Source: Phocoenobacter atlanticus (lineage in GTDB: Bacteria; Pseudomonadota; Gammaproteobacteria; Enterobacterales; Pasteurellaceae). Taken from it: DNA of 64,000 nt. A model generated the notes under the pieces. It was not told the DNA's origin, did not search any database, and saw only the letters and a program-made list of their open reading frames with translations. A program made the translations under genes and the position numbers. The stretch lies in the NCBI RefSeq assembly GCF_030764225.1, contig NZ_JASAXH010000013.1, one strand, 5' to 3'. Numbering within the stretch: the first letter of the stretch is position 1; each line of letters begins with the position of its first letter. Below are positions 1 to 9,449 of this stretch, one piece after another.

Positions 1-587
1 ATCATAAAGACCAAGTTTTAACCGACCGTTGGGCAACCTGTGGACAATTTTATTATGCTGATTTTCCAATTACCGATATCCGTGGTTCAACCATTGGTAT
101 TTTTGGTAAAGGTTGTTTAGGAACAGAAGTGGGACGTTTAGCCGAGCTTTTAGGAATGAAAGTACTTTATGCAGAACACAAAGATGCAACAATCATACGG
201 GAAGGATATACACCATTTGAAACAGTATTAAAAGAATCGGATATTGTTACTTTACATTGCCCTTTAACAGAAACTACACAAAATCTTATTAATGCAAAAA
301 CCCTAGCTTTAATGAAACCTAATGCTATTTTAATCAACACGGGGCGTGGTCCTTTGGTTGATGAAATAGCATTACTTGACGCATTAGAAAATGGCACAAT
401 TTCAGGAGCTGGCATCGATGTAATGATTCAAGAACCCCCACAAATTGATAATCCATTAATGCAAGCAGCAAAAAATTTACCTAATTTGTTAATCACTCCA
501 CACGTTGCTTGGGCAAGCCAGTCTGCAACTGCAACATTATGTAATAAGGTGGCTCAGAATATTGAAGATTTTGTGAAAACTTTGTAG
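1..587 (+). CDS. D-isomer 2-hydroxyacid dehydrogenase, 5' truncated by window edge
   Basis: The reading frame is already open at base 3, so the true start lies upstream of the window. The fragment carries the Rossmann NAD-binding motif GIFGKGCLG, then the family's active-site set: an arginine in NTGRGPLVDE, a glutamate in IDVMIQEPP and a histidine in TPHVAWAS. These define D-2-hydroxyacid dehydrogenases of the glycerate dehydrogenase (HprA) branch, which reduce 2-oxoacids with NAD(P)H. The substrate cannot be told from the fragment. It ends at a TAG and is followed by a symmetric terminator shared with convergent upp. Confidence 0.85.
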   Translation, partial: HKDQVLTDRWATCGQFYYADFPITDIRGSTIGIFGKGCLGTEVGRLAELLGMKVLYAEHKDATIIREGYTPFETVLKESDIVTLHCPLTETTQNLINAKTLALMKPNAILINTGRGPLVDEIALLDALENGTISGAGIDVMIQEPPQIDNPLMQAAKNLPNLLITPHVAWASQSATATLCNKVAQNIEDFVKTL

Positions 588-676
588 GCAAGATAAAAAG
601 GTAAGATTTTTGTAGATCTAAGAAAACAAAAAGTATTTTACCACTATATTTTATCTACTATGCCAAAAAATCAAAA

Positions 677-702
677 AACCTCTTCTAGATTTAGAAGAGG
701 TT
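677..702. terminator. Bidirectional terminator between the dehydrogenase and upp
   Basis: A perfect 11-bp stem, AACCTCTTCTA paired with TAGAAGAGGTT around a GATT loop, has an A-rich run on the left and a T-rich run on the right. It therefore can stop transcription from both converging genes. Confidence 0.85.
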
Positions 703-732
703 AAATGTTTTTATTTAGCAGATCAAAAATTA

Positions 733-1359
733 TTATTTTGTACCAAATATTTTATCTCCCGCATCACCTAGACCTGGAATAATATAACCTTTTTCATTTA
801 AGTGATCATCAATAGAAGCAGTATAAAGTTCAATATCAGGGTGTGCTTTCTCAAGAGCTGCAATCCCTTCTGGTACCGCAACTAACACTAAAACTTTAAT
901 ATTGTTACACCCTGCTTCTTTTAAAAGATCGATAGTTGCAATCATTGAACCACCTGTAGCTAACATCGGATCAACGACAATTGCTAAACGTTCACTTACA
1001 TCATTAGTTAATTTTTGAAAATAAGGAACTGGCTCTAAAGTTTCTTCATTGCGATACATACCTACAACACTAATTCTTGCACTTGGCATATGTTCAAGTA
1101 CCCCATCCATCATTCCAAGACCTGCTCGTAAAATAGGGACAACTGTTACTTTTTTACCTTTAATTCGATCAACTTCCACATCACCATTCCAACCTTCAAT
1201 AGTGACTTTTTCTGTCTCTAAATCAGCGGTTGCTTCATAAGTCAGTAAGCTACCAATTTCAGTAGCAAGTTCTCGGAAGTGCTTTGTGTTTACATCAGCG
1301 GCACGCATTAAACCTAATTTATGTTTAACGAGTGGGTGTTTTACTTCAACAATTTTCAT
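733..1359 (-). CDS. upp: Uracil phosphoribosyltransferase
   Basis: Cytosolic salvage enzyme that makes UMP from uracil and PRPP. The 208-residue length matches the family. The PRPP-binding loop is visible as VDPMLATGGS about two thirds along, and the C-terminus has the uracil-binding GDAGD segment. It starts ATG, stands alone, and ends at the shared hairpin at 677-702. No uraA permease gene is adjacent. Confidence 0.97.
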   Translation of the reverse strand: MKIVEVKHPLVKHKLGLMRAADVNTKHFRELATEIGSLLTYEATADLETEKVTIEGWNGDVEVDRIKGKKVTVVPILRAGLGMMDGVLEHMPSARISVVGMYRNEETLEPVPYFQKLTNDVSERLAIVVDPMLATGGSMIATIDLLKEAGCNNIKVLVLVAVPEGIAALEKAHPDIELYTASIDDHLNEKGYIIPGLGDAGDKIFGTK

Positions 1360-1450
1360 AATTAACCCCTTTGTCTTAGAAATAAAATAATACTCGATCG
1401 AATATTCTAACAGACTTTTTAATATAAGGGGAAATAAAAGAAATAAAAAA

Positions 1451-1470
1451 AGCAGAGATTGCTCTCTGCT
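1451..1470 (-). terminator. Terminator of the rplM-rpsI operon
   Basis: AGCAGAGA and TCTCTGCT pair around a TTGC loop. On the minus strand the stem is followed by a run of T (the A run just to the left on the plus strand), giving an intrinsic terminator 22 bp after the rpsI stop. Confidence 0.85.
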
Positions 1471-1491
1471 TTTGGAAACGAAAATATAGAA

Positions 1492-1884
1492 TTAACGTTT
1501 TGAGAATTGTGGACGACGACGTGCTTTGCGGAAACCCACTTTTTTACGTTCAACGCAACGAGCATCGCGAGTAACGAAACCTGCTGCACGTAATGCTGGG
1601 CGTAAAGACTCATCATATTCCATCAATGCACGTGTAATACCATGACGGATTGCACCTGCTTGACCAGAAATACCACCACCTTTAACCGTAATGTAAAGGT
1701 CTAATTTATCAGTTAATTCAACTAACTCTAAAGGTTGACGAACAACCATACGTGCGGTTTCACGACCAAAATACACGTCTAATGAACGGTTGTTGATCTC
1801 AATTTTACCGCTGCCCGGTTTGATAAATACACGAGCTGAAGAGCTTTTGCGGCGACCTGTGCCATAATTTTGATTCTCTGCCAT
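1492..1884 (-). CDS. rpsI: 30S ribosomal protein S9 (uS9)
   Basis: The 130-residue length and sequence match bacterial S9, including the near N-terminal YGTGRRKSS segment and the basic C-terminal tail ending RRRPQFSKR that reaches toward the ribosomal P-site tRNA. It is second in the two-gene rplM-rpsI operon, 16 bp after rplM. This pairing is conserved in proteobacteria. A terminator follows. Confidence 0.99.
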   Translation of the reverse strand: MAENQNYGTGRRKSSSARVFIKPGSGKIEINNRSLDVYFGRETARMVVRQPLELVELTDKLDLYITVKGGGISGQAGAIRHGITRALMEYDESLRPALRAAGFVTRDARCVERKKVGFRKARRRPQFSKR

Positions 1885-1900
1885 TTTGTTTGCTCCGTGA

Positions 1901-2329
1901 TTAAATGTCTAAAACTTGAGGTTGTTGTGCTGCGTGGTTATGTTCTGAACCTGCATACACTTTTAATTTACGATACATTGCACGACCTAAAGGTCCTTTT
2001 GGCAACATACCCTTAACCGCAATTTCAATCACAGCTTCTGGACGACGTTGAATCATCTCTTTAAAGGTAGCTTGTTTGATACCACCGATATAGCCAGTGT
2101 GCCAGTAATAGATCTTATCGCTTTCTTTTCTACCTGTTACTGCCACTTTTTCTGCATTGATTACTATAATGTAATCACCTGTATCCACGTGTGGAGTATA
2201 TTCAGGTTTATGTTTACCACGAAGACGGCTAGCGATTTCAGTCGCTAAGCGACCTAAAGTTTTGCCTTGTGCATCTACTACATACCAGTCACGTTGTACG
2301 GTTTCTGGTTTTGCTACAAAAGTTTTCAT
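1901..2329 (-). CDS. rplM: 50S ribosomal protein L13 (uL13)
   Basis: 142 residues, the standard L13 length, starting MKTFVAKPETVQRDW and containing the conserved GDYIIVINAEK and MLPKGPLGRAM segments. It is an early-assembly 23S rRNA-binding protein and first gene of the rplM-rpsI operon. In E. coli this operon is repressed by L13 itself through the leader. The structured leader seen at 2364-2461 would be the equivalent place here, but that is inference. Confidence 0.99.
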   Translation of the reverse strand: MKTFVAKPETVQRDWYVVDAQGKTLGRLATEIASRLRGKHKPEYTPHVDTGDYIIVINAEKVAVTGRKESDKIYYWHTGYIGGIKQATFKEMIQRRPEAVIEIAVKGMLPKGPLGRAMYRKLKVYAGSEHNHAAQQPQVLDI

Positions 2330-2363
2330 TAATTTAATACCAATATTTAATAGTTATTAACCC

Positions 2364-2461
2364 AATACTCGAAATGAGTATTACCTAAAAGTTCAAACCT
2401 AACCCCTTCGAGTTCGCTTAAACAAAACTTGCTTGGCGGGAAAACCAAGCAAAACAGGGTT
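2364..2461 (-). promoter_or_regulatory. Structured 5' leader of rplM-rpsI
   Basis: Two stems lie between 35 and 130 bases upstream of the rplM start. One is AATACTC/GAGTATT (2364-2370 with 2376-2382). The other is TTGCTTGG/CCAAGCAA (2429-2436 with 2445-2452), enclosed by an AACCC/GGGTT pairing (2401-2405 with 2457-2461). A folded leader is expected if L13 represses its own mRNA, as reported in E. coli. I see the stems directly; the regulatory role is inferred. Confidence 0.45.
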
Positions 2462-2523
2462 CGGCAATTGTACAGATTTTAAGTTTAAAACTCAATAAGT
2501 ATTTTTTTATATTAATGATAACA

Positions 2524-5178
2524 TTACCCTGTATTACGCATTCCTGCAGCAATACCCGTAATCGTAATCATTAGAGCTTGTTCTAAAATTGGATCTCTAT
2601 TTTCTTCATCTTGGTTACGCAAACGGTGTAATAATTCCACTTGCAACAAATTAAGAGGATCAGTATAAACATTACGCAAACGAATGGATTCCACGACTTC
2701 GGGCAAGTCTCCCATTAAACTATCGTGATGAGCAAGCTCCATAATGGTGTCTATATCTGATTGAAGTTGTGCCCTTAATGTTTTCCCTAAATTATGTAAT
2801 TTCGGATCCACAAGACGTTGATCGTAATGCTCCGCTAACCATAAATCTGCTTTAGTAAAGACCATTTCCAGCATTCCAATACGAGTTGAAAAGAATGGCC
2901 ACTCTGAACACATTTCACTTAACAATGCTTTATCTCCCTCATCCATTAATTGACGCAATGCTGTTCCTGCACCTAACCAAGCGGGTAGCATTAAACGATT
3001 TTGCATCCAAGCAAAGATCCAAGGAATTGCACGCAAGCTTTCTACTCCTCCATTTGGATTACGTTTTGCAGGACGAGAACCTAGTGGTAATTTGCCTAAT
3101 TCTAGCTCAGGGGTTGCACTGCGGAAATAGGGCACAAAATCCGCTTCACCACGTACAATATTACGGTATGCTTCACACGAAATATCTGATCCTTTCTCCA
3201 TCATCTCTCGCCACACTTGTTTTGGTTCTGGTGGTGGGAAAATATTCGCTTCTAAAATCGCACTCGCATACAATTCTAAACTTTCTAGGGCAACGATAGG
3301 TAAACCTAATTTAAAGCGGATCATCTCACCTTGCTCAGTTACACGTAAACCATTTTTCAGTGAGCGAGGTGGTTGTGAGAATAACGCTGCGTGAGCGGGT
3401 GCACCACCACGACCGATTGTACCTCCACGTCCGTGAAATAAAGTTAATTCAATGCCATTTTTCTCTGCCAAATTTACAAGAGCTTCTTGTGCCTTATATT
3501 GTGACCATGAGGCAGCTAACATCCCCGCATCTTTTGCTGAATCTGAATAACCGATCATTACCATTTGTTTATTAGCAATAATGCCACGATACCAGCCAAT
3601 ATTAAATAATTGTGTCATTACTGATTCGCAACGATCTAAATCATCCAAGGTTTCAAACAATGGCGCAACTGGAATAGAAGGTTTACAACCTGCTTCTTTT
3701 AATAATAAATGTACCGCTAACACATCAGAGGCTTCACGTGCCATTGAAATAACATAAGCAGAAATCACACCTTCTGGTTGCTCGGCAACCACTTTACAAG
3801 TATCTAAAATTTCTTTGGTGTCTGCACTTGGTGTCCAATTTGTTGGAATAAGTGGGCGGCGAGAGTTTAATTCTCTTACTAAAAAGGCTTGTTTATCTTC
3901 TTCTGACCATTGTGAATAATCGCCTAAACCAATATAACGAGTAATTTCAGCAATCGCCATTTCGTGGCGTGTACTTTCTTGACGAATATCTAAACGAGAT
4001 AAACCAATACCAAAACAACGAATACGACGTAATGTATTTAATAATTCACCATTTGCTACAATTCGCATTCCACAACTATGCAATGATTGGTAACAATCAT
4101 ACAAGGGTTCCCATAATTGCTCATCACTGGAGATAATTTCATCTTTATGAACAGTTAAATCTTTACCGTCTAACACTTCGGTATAATAAGCAACAGTGTT
4201 AATCAATTTTGCACGTAATTCTTTTACAACAACACGATAAGGTTCTAAATGTAAACCGTATTTTTCGCTAAATTCAGGGGTACATTCTACGATTGAAAGC
4301 TCATCGGCTAATTCTCTAATATCATTTAAAAATAGTTCTGCAGCTTTACGACGACTCATTGCAAGCACAGTGCGAGTGGTTTCGTGTGTAACAAAAGGGT
4401 TTCCATCACGATCTCCCCCCATCCAAGATGAAAAACGAATAGGCGTTAAACCTACGTTATGTTGCACACCAAAATTTTTCTCTAAATGAAAATTTAATTG
4501 ACGACAAAATTCTGGCACCGCTTTCCATAAGCTACTTTCAATCACTGCCATTCCCCATTTTGCTTCATCAATCGGCGTTGGACGTTGCGTACGAATTTCA
4601 TTGGTATGCCACGCTAATGCGATCATTTGCATCAAACGACGTTTTAAACGAATAACCTCAGGTTCTGGCAAATCATTATGTTCTAAACGGCTCAAACAAC
4701 GGTTGATTTCAACGTGTTTTCCAACTAAAGAGCGACGTGTAACTTCTGTTGGATGTGCTGTTAAAACTAACTCAATCAATAGTTTTTCGACTGTTTGCAC
4801 GACTTTTTCAACGGGTACATTCTCTTCTTTTAAACGTTCGAATAATTTTCCTAATGAACGTTCACCAAATGAGGATTGATTACTATTACGAGCAATCATT
4901 TGGTACTGTTCTGCAATATTAGTTAAATTTAAGAACTGGTTAAATGCACGCGCTACTGGTAATACATTCTCCGTTGAAATAGTAGAAAGAGTATCTAATA
5001 GTTGTTCTCTTGATTTCTCATCTCCAGCACGAGAAGCTCTTGAAAGCATTCTAATATTCTCAATTAGATCTAAAATTTCACTTCCCTGAGCATCTTGGAT
5101 AGTTTCCCCTAAAAAATTTCCTAGCATATTTATATTACTGCTTAGTGTATTTTTTACTGATGTGGTATGTTGCTTCAT
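2524..5178 (-). CDS. ppc: Phosphoenolpyruvate carboxylase
   Basis: Anaplerotic cytosolic enzyme that carboxylates PEP to oxaloacetate. The 884 residues include the catalytic segments LTAHPTEVTRRS (active histidine), GGDRDGNPFVT and the glycine-rich FHGRGGTIGRGG loop, and the chain ends MRNTG as in E. coli Ppc. The start is supported by the conserved NMLGNFLGETI segment right after it. In an anaerobically competent pasteurellacean it feeds the fumarate branch, which fits with the DcuB-type C4-dicarboxylate transporter at 39.6 kb. Confidence 0.98.
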   Translation of the reverse strand: MKQHTTSVKNTLSSNINMLGNFLGETIQDAQGSEILDLIENIRMLSRASRAGDEKSREQLLDTLSTISTENVLPVARAFNQFLNLTNIAEQYQMIARNSNQSSFGERSLGKLFERLKEENVPVEKVVQTVEKLLIELVLTAHPTEVTRRSLVGKHVEINRCLSRLEHNDLPEPEVIRLKRRLMQMIALAWHTNEIRTQRPTPIDEAKWGMAVIESSLWKAVPEFCRQLNFHLEKNFGVQHNVGLTPIRFSSWMGGDRDGNPFVTHETTRTVLAMSRRKAAELFLNDIRELADELSIVECTPEFSEKYGLHLEPYRVVVKELRAKLINTVAYYTEVLDGKDLTVHKDEIISSDEQLWEPLYDCYQSLHSCGMRIVANGELLNTLRRIRCFGIGLSRLDIRQESTRHEMAIAEITRYIGLGDYSQWSEEDKQAFLVRELNSRRPLIPTNWTPSADTKEILDTCKVVAEQPEGVISAYVISMAREASDVLAVHLLLKEAGCKPSIPVAPLFETLDDLDRCESVMTQLFNIGWYRGIIANKQMVMIGYSDSAKDAGMLAASWSQYKAQEALVNLAEKNGIELTLFHGRGGTIGRGGAPAHAALFSQPPRSLKNGLRVTEQGEMIRFKLGLPIVALESLELYASAILEANIFPPPEPKQVWREMMEKGSDISCEAYRNIVRGEADFVPYFRSATPELELGKLPLGSRPAKRNPNGGVESLRAIPWIFAWMQNRLMLPAWLGAGTALRQLMDEGDKALLSEMCSEWPFFSTRIGMLEMVFTKADLWLAEHYDQRLVDPKLHNLGKTLRAQLQSDIDTIMELAHHDSLMGDLPEVVESIRLRNVYTDPLNLLQVELLHRLRNQDEENRDPILEQALMITITGIAAGMRNTG

Positions 5179-5230
5179 TATTTTGCTTCCTTATAATAAA
5201 AAATTTACTGACTGTAGGTATACCGTAAAA

Positions 5231-5244
5231 TGCTTTTAAAAGCA
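5231..5244. repeat. 14-bp perfect palindrome upstream of ppc
   Basis: TGCTTTTAAAAGCA lies 53 bp upstream of the ppc start in the divergent ppc-yicC region. Its place suits an operator or the core of a promoter. I cannot assign a regulator, and an AT-rich palindrome of this size can occur by chance. Confidence 0.3.
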
Positions 5245-5422
5245 AAACCAAACATTAAGAAATTAACACTATACTGATCTCTCTCAACTAAAACGGTGAA
5301 ATGATTAAGCTTTATTTAAAATAATTACTTTAAACACAGGCTATGTTAATCTGATGTTTTAGTTTAAAATACCACAATATAACTACCAATGTAGTAGCAT
5401 TAATTATAAAAGGAAATTCATA

Positions 5423-6286
5423 ATGATTTATAGTATGACTGCTTTTTCACACCTTGAAATAAAAAAAGAGTGGGGATCTGCCGTTTGGGAGCTTCGCTCT
5501 GTAAACCAACGTTTTTTAGATACTTATTTTCGTCTACCAGATACTTTTCGTCATTTAGAAATGACCTTACGTGATCGTTTAAAAGCCAGTCTAACTCGTG
5601 GTAAAGTAGAATGTAGTTTAAAAATCGAGCTTAATAATAATCAAAATAATGGGTTAGCTCTCAATCAAGAGTATGCCACTCAAGTTATCAATTCCTTAAA
5701 ATGGCTTAAAGCTACAGCTGATGAAGGCGAAATAAACCTTGTTGATGTACTGCGTTATCCTGGTGTCGTTGATAATGCCAATCAAGATTTTGATCAAATT
5801 GCTGAAGATTTATTAACTGGCTTTGAACAAATTCTTAGTGATTTTATTGCAATGCGAGGGCGTGAAGGTGAAAGTTTACATAGTTTAATTCAACAGCGTT
5901 TAGACGCAATTTCCATTGAGGCGACCAAAGTACAAAATCAAATGCCAGAAGTATTACAATGGCAAAAAGAACGTTTGCAACAAAAATTTGATGAACTGAA
6001 TGTACAGTGCGACCCACAACGTTTGGAGCAAGAAATGGTGTTAATTGCTCAAAAATCTGATGTCGCAGAAGAATTAGATCGTCTACAATTACATGTAAAA
6101 GAGACAACCGCAATCTTAAATAGAGGCGGAGCTGTTGGGCGTAAATTAGATTTTATGATGCAAGAATTAAATCGTGAAGCGAATACGTTGGCATCAAAAT
6201 CAATCAATAATGAAATTACGAATTCTGCAGTAGAATTAAAAGTCTTGATTGAACAAATGCGTGAACAAATTCAGAATTTAGAATAA
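5423..6286 (+). CDS. yicC: YicC/YloC family endoribonuclease
   Basis: A 287-residue protein starting MIYSMTAFSH, with the YicC-like N-terminal domain (LRSVNQRFLDTYFRLPD) and the C-terminal DUF1732 domain containing GRKLDFMMQELNREANT. Members in E. coli are linked to RNA decay, including degradation of the small RNA RyhB. It is followed after 12 bp by ygfZ and probably shares its transcript. Confidence 0.93.
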   Translation: MIYSMTAFSHLEIKKEWGSAVWELRSVNQRFLDTYFRLPDTFRHLEMTLRDRLKASLTRGKVECSLKIELNNNQNNGLALNQEYATQVINSLKWLKATADEGEINLVDVLRYPGVVDNANQDFDQIAEDLLTGFEQILSDFIAMRGREGESLHSLIQQRLDAISIEATKVQNQMPEVLQWQKERLQQKFDELNVQCDPQRLEQEMVLIAQKSDVAEELDRLQLHVKETTAILNRGGAVGRKLDFMMQELNREANTLASKSINNEITNSAVELKVLIEQMREQIQNLE

Positions 6287-6298
6287 AACGGAAAAGTA

Positions 6299-7138
6299 AT
6301 GATTTATCTAAAACAATATAAAGTAATTGAAGTTGCAGGACTTGATGCACAAAAATTTCTACAAGGACAACTCACTTGTGATGTTGCAAAATTAGAAATG
6401 GGTAAACAAACATTAACGGCTCACTGCGATCCGAAAGGTAAAGTCAGTGGCTTATGGCGTTTATATCGACAATCAGAAAATCAGTTTTTAATCATTATTC
6501 ATCAAGATTTGTTACCTGAAGCGATAGATCAATTAAAAAAATATGCCATTTTTTCAAAAGTGACTTTTACTGAAAAGCAAATCTTTGTTTATGGTTGTAT
6601 TGAACAAAATATAAGCGGTGAGATTTTTGCAAAAATTTACCAAAATCATACCGCTTGTCAATTGGAAGAAAATTCATCTCGTCATATTATTTTAAGTGAA
6701 CACCCCCTTGATGCAACTGAAAACAGTGAATATTGGGATCTGCTTGATATTCAAAATGGTATCCCTATTTTATTAAAACAAAATAGACTCACTTTTATTC
6801 CTCAAGCCTTGAATTTACAAGATATTGAACAGGCGATTTCATTTAAAAAAGGCTGCTATATTGGGCAAGAAACCGTTGCAAGAGCCAAATATCGAGGAGC
6901 AAACAAAAGAGCAATGTTTACTCTCGTTGGCACACTTTCTGAAAATTCCTCATTACCTGACATTGGCTCAGCGGTTGAAATGCAATTAGGTGAAAATTGG
7001 AAATCTACGGGAACAATTTTATATAGTCTTATTGCAGATAACCAACTTTGGGTGCAAGTGGTATTAAATAATGATATAAGTACAGAAAATATATTTCGTA
7101 TCAACGAAACAAAATTATCTTTGTTTAAAAATAATTAG
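6299..7138 (+). CDS. ygfZ: Folate-binding tRNA-modifying protein YgfZ
   Basis: A GcvT-like folate-binding protein of 279 residues that supports repair or assembly of certain Fe-S enzymes, including the MiaB tRNA-modifying enzyme. The diagnostic motif KGCYIGQE with its conserved cysteine is present near residue 185. An uptake signal runs through the gene at about 6620-6660 on the minus strand. Its stop codon overlaps that of convergent mnmC by 4 bp, with no terminator in between. Confidence 0.92.
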   Translation: MIYLKQYKVIEVAGLDAQKFLQGQLTCDVAKLEMGKQTLTAHCDPKGKVSGLWRLYRQSENQFLIIIHQDLLPEAIDQLKKYAIFSKVTFTEKQIFVYGCIEQNISGEIFAKIYQNHTACQLEENSSRHIILSEHPLDATENSEYWDLLDIQNGIPILLKQNRLTFIPQALNLQDIEQAISFKKGCYIGQETVARAKYRGANKRAMFTLVGTLSENSSLPDIGSAVEMQLGENWKSTGTILYSLIADNQLWVQVVLNNDISTENIFRINETKLSLFKNN

Positions 7139-9135
7139 ATAGGCGTCCCTTTTAACTGTTTTCTTAACCATACACGATTAGGATTTAAGGCGTGCCATAA
7201 ATCTTCACTTAACGGAATAGGTTCATTGCAAATTTGACTAGCAAGTAGTTCTCCAAGCAATGGGGCGGTAGTTAAGCCACGAGATCCTAAACCAACAATG
7301 GTATAAAGTTGTGGATAAACAGTAGCAGTTTCAATCGGTTTTCTGCGACGGCGAAGGTTAAATAAATTATTATATTGCTCTCGCTGTTTGCCTAGATGAC
7401 CCACTAAGCCTACCATTGGAATACGATCTCTTAATGTCGCTCGCACCCCCATTCTGGCGAGATTTTGTGAATAATCAATTTCTTTATTCCAATCACAAGC
7501 GGTGACATTTTGTTGTAATTTTGCAATATTTTGCTGATGTTCTTCTAAACTAAAATGGGTATCTGTATTATCACGTACGTGGCTTGCACCGATACAATGT
7601 GTTCCTTGTGCTGAAACAGGGGTTAAATAACCGTCGTAACATAAAACGGTTTTTAATTTTTGTAGCTCTGGGGTTGTAGGAAATTGGCTAACTTGCCCAC
7701 GTACTGCATAAAGAGGAATACCTTCTGTCTGAGTGAAGTCTTTGAGTTTATGTCCATTGGCTAGCACTAAGGTTTGATGAGCAAAGGTTTGACCATTATG
7801 TTGCCATTGCCAAAGGTTATCTTTAAAAACAGGGCTAGTTACTTCGTGATTAAGTACGATTTTTAAGCCTTTTTTCTCTAAATACGCAAAACTGTTTTGT
7901 ACAAATTGAATCGGCGATAGCCAACCTGCACGAGGAATAAAACCTCCACCATTGGTGACAGGTAATCCAATTTTGTCACTTAATTGCTCAGCATTACATA
8001 AATGAAAGAGTGAATGATCATAGTTAAGATTGGCGAGCTTTTGTAGTTTATTCTGATTTTTTTGATTGTAGCCATAAATTGCCACGCCACTTAAATTATG
8101 TTCAAAATCAATATGGGGTTCTAGTTGTTGAATTCGTTGCAACGCATAATCAAAGCTATGCACATAAAAACGGATATTTCGTTCATCATCATCACTGAGT
8201 TGCGGATAAATAGCACCTTGTTTATTGCCAGAAGCATTTTGAGCTAAAGCACTATCTTTACAGTATAAAGTGACTTTTTTACCTTTTTCTAATAAGGATA
8301 AACTTAAAAATAGGCTTGCAATTCCGCCCCCAACAATCGCAATATTGTCCGTTTCAGGTTGTGGTTGCTGATAATAATAAGGGACTTTAATCGCTGATCT
8401 TTCACTTTGTGGTGGTTTTTCACCCCATAACATTTCCCGTTTTTTACCAAAACCTTTACGTTTTTTAACATCAAATCCAACTGCCTGTAATCCTCTACGC
8501 ACAGTACTTGCCGCAGTGAAAGTCGCAAATGAGCCACCATTTTTGGTTAAGCGAAACATTTGCTGATATAAGCTTTCACACCACATTTGTGGATTTTTAT
8601 CTGGTGCAAAACCGTCTAAAAACCACGCATCGATTTTCTCATTATATAAATCACCAAGTTGTGGCAGGTTATCTAAAATATCTCCAAACCAAAGATCAAG
8701 ATAAACATTATCAAAATGATAACGCTGACAACCTGTTTGCCAGACATTCCAACAAGCGGTCAGATGTTGTGAAAAATTTGCAAATTGTGGATAATTGCTA
8801 TGAATTTTCGTTAATTGTTGTGAAGTTAAAGGATATTTCTCAAAAGAGATAAAGTATAAACGTTGTAATATGTGAGTAGGATTTCGTTGTTTAAATTGCT
8901 GGAATTTTTCTGCCACTGCAAAAAAGTTTAATCCTGTTCCAAATCCTGTTTCTGCGATAACAAAGGCTGATTGAGTGTGATTTTGCCATTTTTCCCACAA
9001 TTGATTACCTTCTTGGAAAACATAAAGACTTTCAGCAAGACCATCTTGAGTCGAAAAATATATATCATTAAATTGCGTTGAAAAAGGTGTGTTATCCGTA
9101 TTAAATAAAATGGTGGCAAAAGTAAGTTTAGACAT
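7135..9135 (-). CDS. mnmC: Bifunctional tRNA mnm5s2U biosynthesis protein MnmC
   Basis: The 666 residues form two fused enzymes. The N-terminal methyltransferase has the SAM motif ETGFGTGLNFF near residue 62. The C-terminal FAD-dependent oxidoreductase has its dinucleotide motif IAIVGGGIASLF near residue 265. Together they convert cmnm5(s2)U34 to mnm5(s2)U34 in tRNA wobble positions. The length matches E. coli MnmC. Two uptake signals lie inside, near 7495 and 8752. Confidence 0.96.
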   Translation of the reverse strand: MSKLTFATILFNTDNTPFSTQFNDIYFSTQDGLAESLYVFQEGNQLWEKWQNHTQSAFVIAETGFGTGLNFFAVAEKFQQFKQRNPTHILQRLYFISFEKYPLTSQQLTKIHSNYPQFANFSQHLTACWNVWQTGCQRYHFDNVYLDLWFGDILDNLPQLGDLYNEKIDAWFLDGFAPDKNPQMWCESLYQQMFRLTKNGGSFATFTAASTVRRGLQAVGFDVKKRKGFGKKREMLWGEKPPQSERSAIKVPYYYQQPQPETDNIAIVGGGIASLFLSLSLLEKGKKVTLYCKDSALAQNASGNKQGAIYPQLSDDDERNIRFYVHSFDYALQRIQQLEPHIDFEHNLSGVAIYGYNQKNQNKLQKLANLNYDHSLFHLCNAEQLSDKIGLPVTNGGGFIPRAGWLSPIQFVQNSFAYLEKKGLKIVLNHEVTSPVFKDNLWQWQHNGQTFAHQTLVLANGHKLKDFTQTEGIPLYAVRGQVSQFPTTPELQKLKTVLCYDGYLTPVSAQGTHCIGASHVRDNTDTHFSLEEHQQNIAKLQQNVTACDWNKEIDYSQNLARMGVRATLRDRIPMVGLVGHLGKQREQYNNLFNLRRRRKPIETATVYPQLYTIVGLGSRGLTTAPLLGELLASQICNEPIPLSEDLWHALNPNRVWLRKQLKGTPI
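8752..8786 (+). repeat. DNA uptake signal sequence in mnmC
   Basis: A canonical copy: ACAAGCGGT, then CAGAT, then a TTTGCAAA block about 20 bp downstream. It is one of the closest matches in the window to the Actinobacillus-type uptake signal, and it lies inside coding sequence. Confidence 0.8.
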
Positions 9136-9176
9136 TTTTGGTAAATTTCTATCAGATTAAAAATAAGGCAAAAAGA

Positions 9177-9195
9177 AAGTGGGAAAATCCCACTT
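9177..9195 (-). terminator. Terminator after the 26-residue micro-gene
   Basis: AAGTGGGA and TCCCACTT pair around a 3-base loop. On the minus strand the stem is followed by TCTTTTT. It lies 30 bp after the stop of the small gene at 9225-9305 and before the mnmC start, giving the micro-gene its own transcript end. Confidence 0.85.
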
Positions 9196-9224
9196 CTTAT
9201 CTAATTTCTTAATATCAATATTTA

Positions 9225-9305
9225 TTAAAAAATATTATATGCAAAAAGCACAATCATACCTAGAGATGCACATACTGTTAGCATTGAATAACCTAAAGTC
9301 CCCAT
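9225..9305 (-). CDS. 26-residue single-span membrane protein, unrecognised
   Basis: An ATG preceded by a near-perfect ribosome binding site (AGGAGG, 5 bases before) opens a 26-codon frame that begins MGTLGYSMLTV, continues with one hydrophobic helix and ends YNIF before a double TAA. An intrinsic terminator follows 30 bp later. A strong ribosome binding site, a helix-length hydrophobic sequence and a dedicated terminator make a real small protein likely. It is similar in size and topology to the small oxidase and transporter subunits of enterobacteria (CydX, CydH, MgtS), but I cannot match it to one. It is transcribed away from purR. Confidence 0.65.
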   Translation of the reverse strand: MGTLGYSMLTVCASLGMIVLFAYNIF

Positions 9306-9449
9306 AAAAACCTCCTAAAAAGTAAAAAAGACACTTTCATTTTAAAACTATTTTTTCAAAATGCAATCAAAGGTGTAATTTTATTTAAAAATTTTATAAA
9401 AAGTCAGCTATAATAGACACAAATTTACATTGAATTCAGGAAAAAACCA

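Noticed and set aside
1419..1616. A 65-codon frame over the end of rpsI
   Set aside because: It is an out-of-frame shadow of the highly biased rpsI sequence running into the terminator.
9306..9449. A PurR operator before purR
   Set aside because: No 16-bp palindrome close to ACGCAAACGTTTTCGT is present, so I do not claim self-repression.
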